64,000 bases of DNA from JAQUOT01 sp041651575 (GTDB taxonomy: Archaea; Nanobdellota; Nanobdellia; SCGC-AAA011-G17; JAFCDX01), in contig JBAZJB010000001.1 of NCBI GenBank assembly GCA_041651575.1, positions 702,450 through 766,449 of the forward strand, written 5' to 3'. The translations under genes were made by a program, and so were the position numbers. The notes below the pieces were generated by a model that was given only the letters and a program-made list of their open reading frames with translations, was not told the origin of the DNA and did no database searches. Every line of letters starts with the position of its first letter. Position 1 is the first letter of the stretch. Of the stretch, positions 49,565 through 58,326 are shown in pieces.

Positions 49565-51496
49565 ATGAAAAAGAGTAATTTGTTGATTTTATTTGTTTTA
49601 ATTTTTTCTTTGGCTTTTATGTCTGCTTGTACTGTTCAATTATCTGGTAAAAATTTACCTAAAATTAATCCTAGTTGTTGTGTTGTTACAGATGTTAATA
49701 ATGGAGGTATTTTAGGTTGCGTTCAAGGTTTTAATTTAAAAAATAGTCAATCAGAATGTTATAATAAATTTTTTTCTTTAGGTAATACACAATGGGCTTC
49801 TGATTACTGTGATAAATTACCTCAATGTCAAGATACTACTTACAGTTGTATGGGTTATGATTACTCCTCAAATATAACTTACCAGTTGGTTAATATGGAG
49901 GGAAGATGTGTAGATAATACTAATTCATATCTATGTTCAAATGGAACAATTTCTTTAATTTCGACTAACGGATGCGTAACTCCTCAAGGATGTTTAGATT
50001 CAGATGATGGAATAAATATTTATGTGAAAGCAAAAGGAGGACTCTTGATAAATGGAACTTGGGGTTATAATGAAGAAATGTGTTACGATTCAAATTTTGG
50101 TATTTATAATGATGCTCCAGAAGGATGTACAGATTATACAACTGGTCATGGAAATGGTTTATGTGTACTAGAGATGTTTTGTGATGCCCTTAATCAACAA
50201 CAAACTAGAATTTACAAATGTCCAAATGGTTGTTCAAATGGGGCATGTTTGTCCGTAACTAATGAAACATGTACAGATACCGATGGAGGAATTGATTATT
50301 TAAATTTTGGAGTTATTTCTAATAATACTATGGTTGGAACATTTTCAGATAGTTGTATTAGTTCTTTAGATGGGGACGGTAGTAATGTATATGAAGGAGA
50401 TAGAATTGTAGAATATTTTTGTGGTAATGGCGGAGAATGGTCTTTTAGTTTGGTTACTTGTGAATATGGTTGTAGAAATGGAACATGCGTAAAACAATAT
50501 GATCCCTCTTTACAAAAGTATTATGTAAATCCTAGCTCTAATTTATGTACTGATACAGATAGCTCAATTAATTATTATGGTTACTTTACTAAAGGAAATA
50601 TTACTCATTATAATCCTTATAATAAAGTTAATGAATCCTTTGGAGATGGTTGTATGAATGATCCAATTGAGCAGAAGAATGTTTATGAAGGGGATTATTT
50701 AGGAGAAGCTAATTGTAGGGGAAGTTTTTATGATAATTTCATTAATTATAGTGCATTAAGTGTAGATATTTTCAAATGTCCAAATGGATGTGTAAATGGA
50801 GCATGTTTTTTAACCAATTCTAAAGTAATATCTTGTGATAGATTAATTTATCATCCAGAACAGAATGATAATGAACCGACAATTTTAGATAGAATTAATT
50901 TCTGTAAAAATAATGGTTTATATTATGCAGGAATTATGTTAGAAGGAGATCAATTCCATTGGTATGGGAATTGTTTAGATGATCCAAACAATGGGTGGGG
51001 TTATATAACTGATTTAAGAATTTGTAATTATAAATCTTGTGTAGATTCAGATAATGGAATAAATTATAGTATAAAAGGAGTTGTACAAGGATATGCAAAT
51101 AGTCCTTCGATACCTTTTAATCTTACTGATACTTGTTTACTTGAAGATGGCTCAAATGTATTAGCTGGTCCAAATATTGTGGAAGGTATTTGCGAAGATG
51201 GTTTCTGGGCATTTGGAAATATTTATACTTGTCCAAATGGATGTTATGATGGAGTTTGTATTACTCAATGCCAGTATACTTTAACTAACTGTCCTTCTTG
51301 GTCATTATGTTCTTCATCGGGCGGTCAATATTGTGCTGCAACAGGATGTAATGTTTTATTGATGAGAAGATGTTCTCCAAGCACATGTCCACAACAGTAT
51401 ACAGAAACAACTTGTCCTTCATGGACAGCTTGTGATCAAACTGGATATAAATATTGTGCAGTCGTAGGATGTTCTTCTTTAAGTAAAAAGTGTTAA
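49565..51496 (+). CDS. Large surface protein with repeated DTDxG/GCxNGxC modules
   Basis: 643 aa. An N-terminal helix ends in a possible lipobox (MSAC, C22), followed by LSGKNL. About five modules repeat: C-x-D-T/S-D-x-G-I start, G-x-x-V, D-x-C, V-x-E/G-x-C and C-x-x-G-C-x-N-G-x-C end (CPNGCSNGACL, CEYGCRNGTCV, CPNGCVNGACF, CPNGCYDGVCI). Two thrombospondin-like W-S/T-x-C repeats close the protein. The module is found singly in six small genes downstream. Adhesin or surface scaffold is a guess; no enzyme motif. Confidence 0.75.
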   Translation: MKKSNLLILFVLIFSLAFMSACTVQLSGKNLPKINPSCCVVTDVNNGGILGCVQGFNLKNSQSECYNKFFSLGNTQWASDYCDKLPQCQDTTYSCMGYDYSSNITYQLVNMEGRCVDNTNSYLCSNGTISLISTNGCVTPQGCLDSDDGINIYVKAKGGLLINGTWGYNEEMCYDSNFGIYNDAPEGCTDYTTGHGNGLCVLEMFCDALNQQQTRIYKCPNGCSNGACLSVTNETCTDTDGGIDYLNFGVISNNTMVGTFSDSCISSLDGDGSNVYEGDRIVEYFCGNGGEWSFSLVTCEYGCRNGTCVKQYDPSLQKYYVNPSSNLCTDTDSSINYYGYFTKGNITHYNPYNKVNESFGDGCMNDPIEQKNVYEGDYLGEANCRGSFYDNFINYSALSVDIFKCPNGCVNGACFLTNSKVISCDRLIYHPEQNDNEPTILDRINFCKNNGLYYAGIMLEGDQFHWYGNCLDDPNNGWGYITDLRICNYKSCVDSDNGINYSIKGVVQGYANSPSIPFNLTDTCLLEDGSNVLAGPNIVEGICEDGFWAFGNIYTCPNGCYDGVCITQCQYTLTNCPSWSLCSSSGGQYCAATGCNVLLMRRCSPSTCPQQYTETTCPSWTACDQTGYKYCAVVGCSSLSKKC

Positions 51497-51580
51497 TTTA
51501 TTTTTATTTATTTGAATGATATTTAATATAAAACTTTATTCGTTTTGTACAACTTTTATAATAATTATTAAACAATTAAC

Positions 51581-51588
51581 TTTAAATA
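51581..51588 (+). promoter_or_regulatory. TATA box of aRF1
   Basis: TTTAAATA ends 22 nt before ATG 51610. Confidence 0.6.
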
Positions 51589-51609
51589 ATATTCTCAATT
51601 TTAATTACT

Positions 51610-52701
51610 ATGAATATCAAAGAAAGATACAAACTAAAAAAAACCTTAAAAGAATTAGAAGGAATTAGGGGAAGACATACAGAATTGGTTTCTGTTTATG
51701 TTCCTGCAGGTTATGAATTAGTTAAAATTTTAAATCATTTATTCCAAGAGCAAGGAACTGCTTCTAATATTAAAGATAAAACAACAAGAATGCATGTTAT
51801 AGATTCTATTGAAAGAATGATACAACATTTAAGATTATTTAAAAGAACTCCAATAAATGGATTAGCTGTTTTTGCAGGTAATGCTTCTGAAAAAGAAAAT
51901 AAAGTCGATATTAAAGTTTGGTCTATAGAACCTCCTGAACCAATTAATATGCGAGTATATAGGTGTGATCAAACTTTTTTATTAGAACCTTTAATAGATA
52001 TGATTAATATTAAAGAAACATTTGGTTTAATAGTTCTTGATAAAAGAGAAGCCAATGTTGGATTATTAAGAGGAACAAATATTAAAAATTTAGTTACAAT
52101 GACTTCAGGTGTTCCTGGAAAAGTAAAAACTGGAGGTTTCTCACAGCAAAGATACTCAAGATTAAGAGATGAGGCAGCTCACGAATTTTATAAAAGAGTT
52201 GCAGAATTTGCAAATAAAGAATTTTTTAACAAGCCAGACTTAAAAGGAGTATTGATTGGAGGACCAGGAACAACTAAGCAAGAATTTGTAGATGGAAATT
52301 ATTTATTAACTGAAATAAGAAAAAAAATAATTGCGGTAAAAGATTTATCTTATACTGGAGAATCTGGTTTGCATGATTTAGTAGAAAGAAGTCACGAAGT
52401 TCTTGCAGAAGAAGAAATAACTGTGGAAAAAGAAATTATGCAAAAGTTTTTTGAAAAATTAGCAAGAGAAGAAGAAAAAACAACTTATGGATTAGTTGAA
52501 ACTAAAAAAGCATTAGCTTTAGGTGCCGTAGATACTTTACTCTTATCTGAAAATTTACCTGATAAACAGATAGAAGAACTTGAAGAAGAAGCAGAAAAAT
52601 ATAAAACAGAAGTAAAGATGATTTCTACTGAATCAAGAGAAGGAGTACAATTAAAAGACATTGGTGGAGTAGCAGCTATACTCAGATATCCTATAAAATA
52701 A
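51610..52701 (+). CDS. prf1: Peptide chain release factor aRF1, with altered GGQ and NIKS motifs
   Basis: 363 aa, clearly aRF1: N domain with YRCDQTF (the YxCxxxF motif, 117-123), M domain with VPGKVKTGG and DEAAHEFYKRVAE, and C domain with VLIGGPGTTKQEF and GAVDTLLLSENL. The catalytic GGQ is GGF (175-177; TTC codon). The NIKS decoding motif is NIKD (53-56). The C-domain zinc minidomain of typical aRF1 (about 410 aa) is missing. All three stop codons are used in this window, so it should read TAA, TAG and TGA if active. Confidence 0.9.
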   Translation: MNIKERYKLKKTLKELEGIRGRHTELVSVYVPAGYELVKILNHLFQEQGTASNIKDKTTRMHVIDSIERMIQHLRLFKRTPINGLAVFAGNASEKENKVDIKVWSIEPPEPINMRVYRCDQTFLLEPLIDMINIKETFGLIVLDKREANVGLLRGTNIKNLVTMTSGVPGKVKTGGFSQQRYSRLRDEAAHEFYKRVAEFANKEFFNKPDLKGVLIGGPGTTKQEFVDGNYLLTEIRKKIIAVKDLSYTGESGLHDLVERSHEVLAEEEITVEKEIMQKFFEKLAREEEKTTYGLVETKKALALGAVDTLLLSENLPDKQIEELEEEAEKYKTEVKMISTESREGVQLKDIGGVAAILRYPIK

Positions 52702-52711
52702 AAACAAAAAG

Positions 52712-52719
52712 TTTAAATA
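52712..52719 (+). promoter_or_regulatory. TATA box of Cys-module gene 1
   Basis: AAAAAG then TTTAAATA, 23 nt before ATG 52742. Confidence 0.6.
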
Positions 52720-52741
52720 TTCATTAAATTTAATATTTATC

Positions 52742-53134
52742 ATGGATAACAGAGACAAAGTGGTGATTGGTTCTGCGATATTAGTTGTTTTAGCAGTATT
52801 AATTGTTTTAAATAATACTGTAAATTATAATACTGGTCAAGCTATGAGAGCAGGTAATTGTTATGATACAGATAGTGGAGATAATAAATATGCAAGAGGA
52901 ACCCTTTCAGGCCATATATACCCTTCACAAGAACAAATTAATGAAAGGGACTATTGTGTATATTATGAAGATGATCCAGGAAAAAAAGATGTTTTAAAAG
53001 AATATTATTGTTTAAAAGATGTTTCTGAAAATTGTTTAGATAATGATCCAGATACAGATTGCGATAAATCTGCATATTCATCTAAATTTTTGATTTGTGA
53101 ATATGGTTGCAAGAACGGAGCTTGCGAGAGATAA
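52742..53134 (+). CDS. Small surface protein, single Cys module (family member 1)
   Basis: 130 aa. N-terminal helix (VVIGSAILVVLAVLIVL), NTGQAM at 30-35 and one module: CYDTDSGDNKYARGTLSG, DYCVYYEDDPG, LKEYYCL and CEYGCKNGACER at the very end. No other domain, so the gene is essentially anchor plus module. Six such genes follow one another; this one has its own leaderless-type promoter. Module function unknown; likely disulfide-stabilised outside the cell. Confidence 0.72.
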   Translation: MDNRDKVVIGSAILVVLAVLIVLNNTVNYNTGQAMRAGNCYDTDSGDNKYARGTLSGHIYPSQEQINERDYCVYYEDDPGKKDVLKEYYCLKDVSENCLDNDPDTDCDKSAYSSKFLICEYGCKNGACER

Positions 53135-53152
53135 TTTTATTTTAATTTAAAA

Positions 53153-53503
53153 ATGAAACTATTTGAAGGTTTTACAAGAAAATTAGTAATAGTTTTTGTA
53201 ATATTGTCTTTATATCTTTTATTTTTTTCAACAGGAATTTTTGATATGGTTACAGGATATAATCTTAAAGTAGCACATTGTGAAGATACAGATAAAGGTT
53301 CTATTTATGTAAAAGGAACTATTTCTGGGCAGACAGATATTAATGCGGCTATTGAACCAAAAACAGATTATTGTTCTTTAGAAGATAAAGAAATTTTAAA
53401 AGAATTTCAATGTGATCTTTTAACACCAAATAATTGGAGATCTTTTCCAATAAATTGTACTAATTATGGTATGAGATGTGTAGATGGTGCTTGTATAAAT
53501 TAG
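53153..53503 (+). CDS. Small surface protein, single Cys module (family member 2)
   Basis: 116 aa. Basic start, one helix (LVIVFVILSLYLLFFSTG), VTGYNL at 33-38, then CEDTDKGSIYVKGTISG, DYCSLEDKEILKEFQC and a final GMRCVDGACIN, where the usual GC becomes RC. It begins 18 bp after member 1 and probably shares its transcript, since no TATA box fits in the gap. Confidence 0.7.
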   Translation: MKLFEGFTRKLVIVFVILSLYLLFFSTGIFDMVTGYNLKVAHCEDTDKGSIYVKGTISGQTDINAAIEPKTDYCSLEDKEILKEFQCDLLTPNNWRSFPINCTNYGMRCVDGACIN

Positions 53504-53508
53504 AAATA

Positions 53509-53516
53509 TTTATAAG
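53509..53516 (+). promoter_or_regulatory. TATA box of Cys-module gene 3
   Basis: TTTATAAG ends 22 nt before ATG 53538. Confidence 0.55.
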
Positions 53517-53529
53517 TACCTTTCTTTAT

Positions 53530-53628
53530 ATTAAATTATGGATACAAAAGACAAAACTATAATCGGATTAGTAGTTTTGCTCGTTTTAGCAGTACTTTTG
53601 GCATCTGGTATTTTAACTACAGGAAAAG
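53530..53628 (+). repeat. 99-bp identical block, copy 1
   Basis: Identical to 53925-54023. It covers 8 bp before the ATG plus codons 1-30, the whole membrane anchor through TTGK. Confidence 0.92.
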
Positions 53629-53858
53629 CTATCAAAGTTTCTTGTGAAGATACAGATGGCGATAGTATTTATTTGCAAGGAGCTGTAAGTGGAACTGATT
53701 CTGGAGGAAGTGCTTTTGGACCTTATGCGGATTTTTGTTCTGTAGAAGATTCAAATATTTTAGTTGAATACACTTGTGATCAATTCCAAGCAGGTGGGTA
53801 TAAGAGAGAAACTAAATCTTGCGGAAAAGGCTGCGAAAACGGAGCATGTAAACAATAA
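53538..53858 (+). CDS. Small surface protein, single Cys module (family member 3)
   Basis: 106 aa. Anchor KTIIGLVVLLVLAVLLASGI, TTGKAI at 27-32, then CEDTDGDSIYLQGAVSGT, DFCSVEDSNILVEYTC and CGKGCENGACKQ. The anchor is nucleotide-identical to that of member 4, while the modules differ; the ends (GGCTGCGAAAACGGAGCATG) match again. This pattern suggests recent duplication with divergence or conversion of the anchor. Confidence 0.72.
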   Translation: MDTKDKTIIGLVVLLVLAVLLASGILTTGKAIKVSCEDTDGDSIYLQGAVSGTDSGGSAFGPYADFCSVEDSNILVEYTCDQFQAGGYKRETKSCGKGCENGACKQ

Positions 53859-53903
53859 ATTAAAATTTTTTTATTTTTCTTTTTTTAATTTAATTTAGAA
53901 ACA

Positions 53904-53911
53904 TTTAAATA
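53904..53911 (+). promoter_or_regulatory. TATA box of Cys-module gene 4
   Basis: AACA then TTTAAATA, 22 nt before ATG 53933. It differs from the box of member 3, so the duplication did not include the core promoter. Confidence 0.6.
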
Positions 53912-53924
53912 TAGCTTATTCTTA

Positions 53925-54023
53925 ATTAAATTATGGATACAAAAGACAAAACTATAATCGGATTAGTAGTTTTGCTCGTTTTAGCAGTACTTTTGGCATC
54001 TGGTATTTTAACTACAGGAAAAG
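53925..54023 (+). repeat. 99-bp identical block, copy 2
   Basis: Identical to 53530-53628, offset 395 bp. Confidence 0.92.
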
Positions 54024-54259
54024 TAACTAACGCATTTTCTTGTTCAGATACAGATGTTGGAAGTAGATTTATACAAGGAACAATAACAGGATCTGTAGGT
54101 GGAAATTCTTTTGAACTTACAGATTACTGTAATGCGGATGGAACTTTAAAAGAATATTCCTGTGGTATTAATAGATGGTATTATGGGGATACAGACGAAG
54201 AAGGTCAACCTGCATTGATTTGTCCAAATGGCTGCGAAAACGGAGCATGCCTACAATAA
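53933..54259 (+). CDS. Small surface protein, single Cys module (family member 4)
   Basis: 108 aa. Same anchor as member 3, TTGKVT at 27-32, then CSDTDVGSRFIQGTITG, DYCNADGTLKEYSC and CPNGCENGACLQ. The module body shares little sequence with member 3 beyond the signature residues. Own TATA box; leaderless. Confidence 0.72.
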   Translation: MDTKDKTIIGLVVLLVLAVLLASGILTTGKVTNAFSCSDTDVGSRFIQGTITGSVGGNSFELTDYCNADGTLKEYSCGINRWYYGDTDEEGQPALICPNGCENGACLQ

Positions 54260-54303
54260 ATTAAAATTTTTATTTTTTATTTTTTTTAATTTATATAGAA
54301 ATA

Positions 54304-54311
54304 TTTATAAA
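54304..54311 (+). promoter_or_regulatory. TATA box of Cys-module gene 5
   Basis: TTTATAAA ends 22 nt before ATG 54333. Confidence 0.6.
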
Positions 54312-54332
54312 TAATTAGATATTTAAATAAAT

Positions 54333-54728
54333 ATGAAAATGAAGAAAAAAGAGGATGTTAGAGATTATATTATTTTAGTTTTAATCATTTCTGTTTGCGC
54401 ATTTTTTATATTGGGTTTTATAAATTTTACAACAGGAAATGTTCTTTTAAAAAGAAGTTGTAATGATACAGATGGAGGATATAATCCTTTTGTAAAAGGT
54501 ACAGTGACCGCAGTAAGCAAAGGACGTTATGCTTTTGAAGAAAAAACAGATTATTGTGTATATATGCAAGTTGGACCAAATGAAGAAAATAAATATCCTG
54601 CAGTAAAAGAATATTTCTGTGGCTCAGATCCAGAAAGTACCAAATCTCAAGATTTTACTTATAGCCAATATAATGATAAATTAGTTATTTGTAATAATGG
54701 TTGTAAAGACGGAGCCTGCATAGAATAA
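54333..54728 (+). CDS. Small surface protein, single Cys module (family member 5)
   Basis: 131 aa. Lysine-rich start, helix YIILVLIISVCAFFILGF, TTGNVL at 33-38, then CNDTDGGYNPFVKGTVTA, DYCVYMQ, VKEYFCGSDPE and CNNGCKDGACIE. One base separates it from member 6 (TAAAATG), so members 5 and 6 are translated together. Confidence 0.72.
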   Translation: MKMKKKEDVRDYIILVLIISVCAFFILGFINFTTGNVLLKRSCNDTDGGYNPFVKGTVTAVSKGRYAFEEKTDYCVYMQVGPNEENKYPAVKEYFCGSDPESTKSQDFTYSQYNDKLVICNNGCKDGACIE

Positions 54729-54729
54729 A

Positions 54730-55098
54730 ATGGCAAAAAAATTCAACAAAGAAATTTTATTATCGGCTTTATTATTAATAACTTTAGTTCTTTTATTAGT
54801 TTTTGGAGTAACTCAATTTACTACAACAAGTAATGTTCTTGTTGGTTGCGATAAATCTTGTGAAGATAATGATCAAGGAAGTATTAATTTAAAAGGAACT
54901 GTTTCAGTAAGAGGAGATGATTGTAATTTGCGTGAAAGAACAGATTATTGTATAGATGAATATAGATTAAAAGAATATAATTGTGATTCTACCAATTCTT
55001 TAAATTTCCAAACAATGATAGTTTATTGTGAAGAAAAATGTTTTAATGGTGTTTGTTTAACTGAAAAACAGACTTTAGAATACCAAGGTTTAGAGTAA
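54730..55098 (+). CDS. Small surface protein, single Cys module (family member 6)
   Basis: 122 aa. Anchor ILLSALLLITLVLLLVFGV, a degenerate TTSNVL in place of TTGNVL, then CEDNDQGSINLKGTVSVRG, DYCIDEYRLKEYNC and CEEKCFNGVCL, where the GC step is KC. A further 12-residue tail follows. Most divergent of the six. Confidence 0.7.
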   Translation: MAKKFNKEILLSALLLITLVLLLVFGVTQFTTTSNVLVGCDKSCEDNDQGSINLKGTVSVRGDDCNLRERTDYCIDEYRLKEYNCDSTNSLNFQTMIVYCEEKCFNGVCLTEKQTLEYQGLE

Positions 55099-55137
55099 TA
55101 TAGTTAGTTTTTTATACTTATTTCTAATAAAAAACCT

Positions 55138-55617
55138 ATGGAAAATAGGAATAAAATAGAATCTGTATTATTTATATTAGGAAGACCTTTATCTGTACAG
55201 GAAATAGCTGGGTTAACAGGTATAGGTTCTCATGGATTAATTGCTCAAAAATTACTTGAATTAAAAGATGAATATACTAAAAGACAAGGACCTTTAGAAT
55301 TAGTAAATGAAACAGAAAAATGGAAGCTTTGTTTAAAAAAAGAATATTTATATCTAAGTGAAAAATTGTTATCGGATTCTGAATTAGATTTTCCTACACA
55401 AGAAACTTTGGCAGTAGTTGCATATAAACAACCTGTTTTACAAGCAGAAATTATAAAAATAAGGGGAAATAAAGCATACGATCATATTCATTTCTTAAAA
55501 GAAAATAATTTTATTACTTCAGAAAAATCAGGGAGAACAAGATTATTAAAATTAACTCAAAAATTCTTTGATTATTTTGATGTAGTAGATAATAATCTAA
55601 AATTAAAAAATGAATAA
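55138..55617 (+). CDS. scpB: Segregation and condensation protein ScpB
   Basis: 159 aa. Two winged helices: IESVLFILGRPLSVQEIAGL in the first and FPTQETLAVVAYKQPVLQAE with IKIRGNKAYDHIHFLKENNF in the second. ScpB is the kite-like dimer that works with ScpA and SMC in chromosome organisation. Neither partner gene is in the window. Its end overlaps the next gene's start by 8 bp. Confidence 0.92.
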   Translation: MENRNKIESVLFILGRPLSVQEIAGLTGIGSHGLIAQKLLELKDEYTKRQGPLELVNETEKWKLCLKKEYLYLSEKLLSDSELDFPTQETLAVVAYKQPVLQAEIIKIRGNKAYDHIHFLKENNFITSEKSGRTRLLKLTQKFFDYFDVVDNNLKLKNE

Positions 55618-57073
55618 AATATATAAAATACTTTTGTTGGTTTTATTTTTGTTTGTATTTTTATTTAGATTGAACTTTTCTTTATCTTCTCCAGAAAATT
55701 CTTTTTCAGATGATACTTCTTATTTTAATTTGAGACAAGCAGATTATGTTAAAGAAAATTTAAAACCAATGACTTACGATGAATTAAGTTATTCAGGTAA
55801 GCCAGTAAATAATTCACCTTTATTTTCGTATTTTTTGGCAGGAATTTCATTTATTCCTTGGGGCAGTAAAATAATTTTACAATTTTTTATGTCCTTATTA
55901 GTAATTCTTGCCTATTTAATATCAAAACAAATAATCAATGATGAAAGATCTGCATTAATTTCTGCATTCATTGCAGGGTTTGTGCCTTTAGCAATTAGAG
56001 AAACTTTAAACAAGATTTCGGTTTATTGTATTGTTTTTCCTTTAGTATTTTTTATGCTTTATTGCATTTTAAATATTGATAAAAAAGTATATTTTGGTTT
56101 ATTTTTATTATCTTCATTTATACTAACATTATTGAGTCCAATTTCTATTTTAATATCCTCTTTCTTTATAATTTATTTCATCTTTTCTTATGCAGAAGAT
56201 TCTGAATTAAACAAAAAAGAAATAATTTTAATATTATCTTTTTTAATAATAACCTTTATAACAAATTTATTAATCTATAAAAATTCTTTATTAAATTATG
56301 GAATAAGCGTATTATGGAACAACCTTCCTAGTTCATTATCTGTGGCTTCTTTTAAACAAATAAATATTTTTTCTATAATGTATCATTTAGGTTACATTCC
56401 TTTAATATTCGGATTTATAACTATTTATAAAGGAATTACAAAATATAAAAAGAAAGCAATATTTTTAGTATCTTCTTTATTAATAACAAATTTAATTTTA
56501 CTTTCATTAAAAATGATTAATTTTTATACTGCTTTAGTTTTTATTGGCTTATCCGCTTCAATACTATCTTCATTGACCATTTATAACTTTTTTAAATATT
56601 TGCAATTAACAAAAGTAGCACATTGGAATAAATTACTTTTAAGTGCTTTTGTAATTTTATTAATATTATTTTCAGTTTATCCTTCATTTACTATGGCAAA
56701 AAATACTGCTAGTCAAGTTCCTAGTAATATGGAAATAGAATCATTAGAATGGATAAAACAAGATTCTAAAGATTTAAATGAGGTGGTTATTGGAACGATT
56801 TATGAAGGTAATTTAATTAATTATTTTTCCGGAAAGAAAAACTTTTTTGATACAAATTTTTTGTTAGCTCCAAATCCAGAGAAAAGATTAGTTGACACAA
56901 ATATTTTATTTAGTTCTAATTCAGAAGAAAGAATAATCTCAAAAATGAAAGAGAATAATATAAAATACATTTTTTTATCAGATAAGACTAAAAAACTATA
57001 TCAAGTAGACAATAAGAAGTTTGATACAGGCTGTTTTGAAAAGAACTTATTAGTTTATAAGTTGGTTTGTTAA
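55610..57073 (+). CDS. Polytopic membrane protein, GT-C glycosyltransferase-like
   Basis: 487 aa, about ten membrane helices. The first outside loop has SFSDDTSYFNLRQADYVKEN (D34, D35, R42), the acidic pair expected of GT-C enzymes such as AglB/PMT, which use lipid-linked sugar donors. A small C-terminal soluble part (PSNMEIESLEWIKQ, IKYIFLSDKT) recalls the globular end of oligosaccharyltransferases, but no WWDYG motif is present. It may glycosylate surface proteins or lipids. Next to a GT2 enzyme. Confidence 0.72.
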   Translation: MNKIYKILLLVLFLFVFLFRLNFSLSSPENSFSDDTSYFNLRQADYVKENLKPMTYDELSYSGKPVNNSPLFSYFLAGISFIPWGSKIILQFFMSLLVILAYLISKQIINDERSALISAFIAGFVPLAIRETLNKISVYCIVFPLVFFMLYCILNIDKKVYFGLFLLSSFILTLLSPISILISSFFIIYFIFSYAEDSELNKKEIILILSFLIITFITNLLIYKNSLLNYGISVLWNNLPSSLSVASFKQINIFSIMYHLGYIPLIFGFITIYKGITKYKKKAIFLVSSLLITNLILLSLKMINFYTALVFIGLSASILSSLTIYNFFKYLQLTKVAHWNKLLLSAFVILLILFSVYPSFTMAKNTASQVPSNMEIESLEWIKQDSKDLNEVVIGTIYEGNLINYFSGKKNFFDTNFLLAPNPEKRLVDTNILFSSNSEERIISKMKENNIKYIFLSDKTKKLYQVDNKKFDTGCFEKNLLVYKLVC

Positions 57074-57089
57074 TATTCAGGGGGTTAAA

Positions 57090-58325
57090 ATGTTTGAAAT
57101 ATATATATGGATATTGTGTTTCATTTCACTATATGTATCTATCTTTTGGTTAATTATAGTTGGTTTAGGGGAGCCAAAAGAACCGCAGCCATTAAAAGAA
57201 ATTCCTAAAGTTACTGTAGTTGTTCCTGCATATAATGAAGAAAAAAATATAGCAAAAACCTTAGATTCTATACTTAATTTAGATTATCCTAAAGATAAAT
57301 TAAAAATAATTGTAGCAGATGATGCTTCTACAGATAATACTCCTTTAATTATAAAAGAATATTGTAAAAAACATAAAAATATTAAATTAATTCAAAATAA
57401 AATTAATAGTGGAAATGCAGCAGGAACATTGAATGCATCCTTACAACAAATTGATACTGAATTCTTTGCAAGAGTTGATTCTGATTCTTTTGTAGATAAA
57501 AATTCTTTAAAATTAATTATAAATCATTTTTCAGATCCAGAAATTGGTGCTATAATTAGTTCGGTTTTGATAAATAATGATATAAATTATTTAGGTAGAA
57601 TACAAAGATTAGAATATATTTTATCGAGTTTTGTTAGAAAATTAATTTCTAGAATTGGAGCATTACATATGACACATGGAGTTATGACTGTTTATAGGAC
57701 AAACTTAATTAAAAAATTAGGAGGTTTTGATAAAAATAATTTAACAGAAGATTTAGAAGTTGCATTGAAATTGAGATACAATAAATATAATGTAATTATA
57801 GAACCAAGAAGCATTAATTATACTAATGGTCCTTTAAATCTAAAAGCCTTTTGGAAGCAAAGAGTTAGATGGTTTAGGGGTTTTATTACAAATAATTGGA
57901 AATATAAAAAGATGTTTTTCAATAAAAATTATGGTTTAATTGGGTTGTTTCAATTACCTTTAAATGTTACAACTATGCTAATGGTTTTGTTTTCATTTAT
58001 TTTATTTGCTTATCAATTTTTAAGATATGTATATACTACTTTAATAAAAATAATTACTTTGGGTTTTGGAATGTTTGATTTTATAATAGAATGGCCTTCT
58101 GTAAAAGATTTTATTTTAAGTTTAGATATAAGGATTTGGTTCCCTGTAATTGCAAGTTTTATATTTGGTTTTTATATCTATATTTATGCCCATAAATACT
58201 TTAATCAGAAGTGGAAATTCCATTTCATTACACTTATATATTTATTGTTATACCCTATGTTAAGGAGCCTACAGTGGATGAATGCCTTTGTTTTAGAGGC
58301 TTTTGGGGCTAAGAGGAAATGGTAA
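57090..58325 (+). CDS. Membrane glycosyltransferase family 2
   Basis: 411 aa. GT-A domain: VVVPAYNEEKNIAKTLDSIL, VADDASTDNT, ARVDSDSFVD (the DxD metal site), TEDLEVALKLR and KQRVRWFRG (QxxRW). This order is that of processive GT2 synthases (hyaluronan, poly-GlcNAc, cellulose type). One N-terminal and three to four C-terminal membrane helices. GGGG at 57080-57083 precedes the ATG. Pairs with the GT-C protein upstream, suggesting a polysaccharide or glycan pathway. Confidence 0.87.
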   Translation: MFEIYIWILCFISLYVSIFWLIIVGLGEPKEPQPLKEIPKVTVVVPAYNEEKNIAKTLDSILNLDYPKDKLKIIVADDASTDNTPLIIKEYCKKHKNIKLIQNKINSGNAAGTLNASLQQIDTEFFARVDSDSFVDKNSLKLIINHFSDPEIGAIISSVLINNDINYLGRIQRLEYILSSFVRKLISRIGALHMTHGVMTVYRTNLIKKLGGFDKNNLTEDLEVALKLRYNKYNVIIEPRSINYTNGPLNLKAFWKQRVRWFRGFITNNWKYKKMFFNKNYGLIGLFQLPLNVTTMLMVLFSFILFAYQFLRYVYTTLIKIITLGFGMFDFIIEWPSVKDFILSLDIRIWFPVIASFIFGFYIYIYAHKYFNQKWKFHFITLIYLLLYPMLRSLQWMNAFVLEAFGAKRKW

Positions 58326-58326
58326 A

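Noticed and set aside
51610..52701. Sequencing error as the cause of GGF and NIKD in aRF1
   Set aside because: Turning CAA or CAG into TTC, and a serine codon into GAT, each takes two or more base changes at one codon, with the frame intact around them. Two such errors at two key motifs are unlikely.
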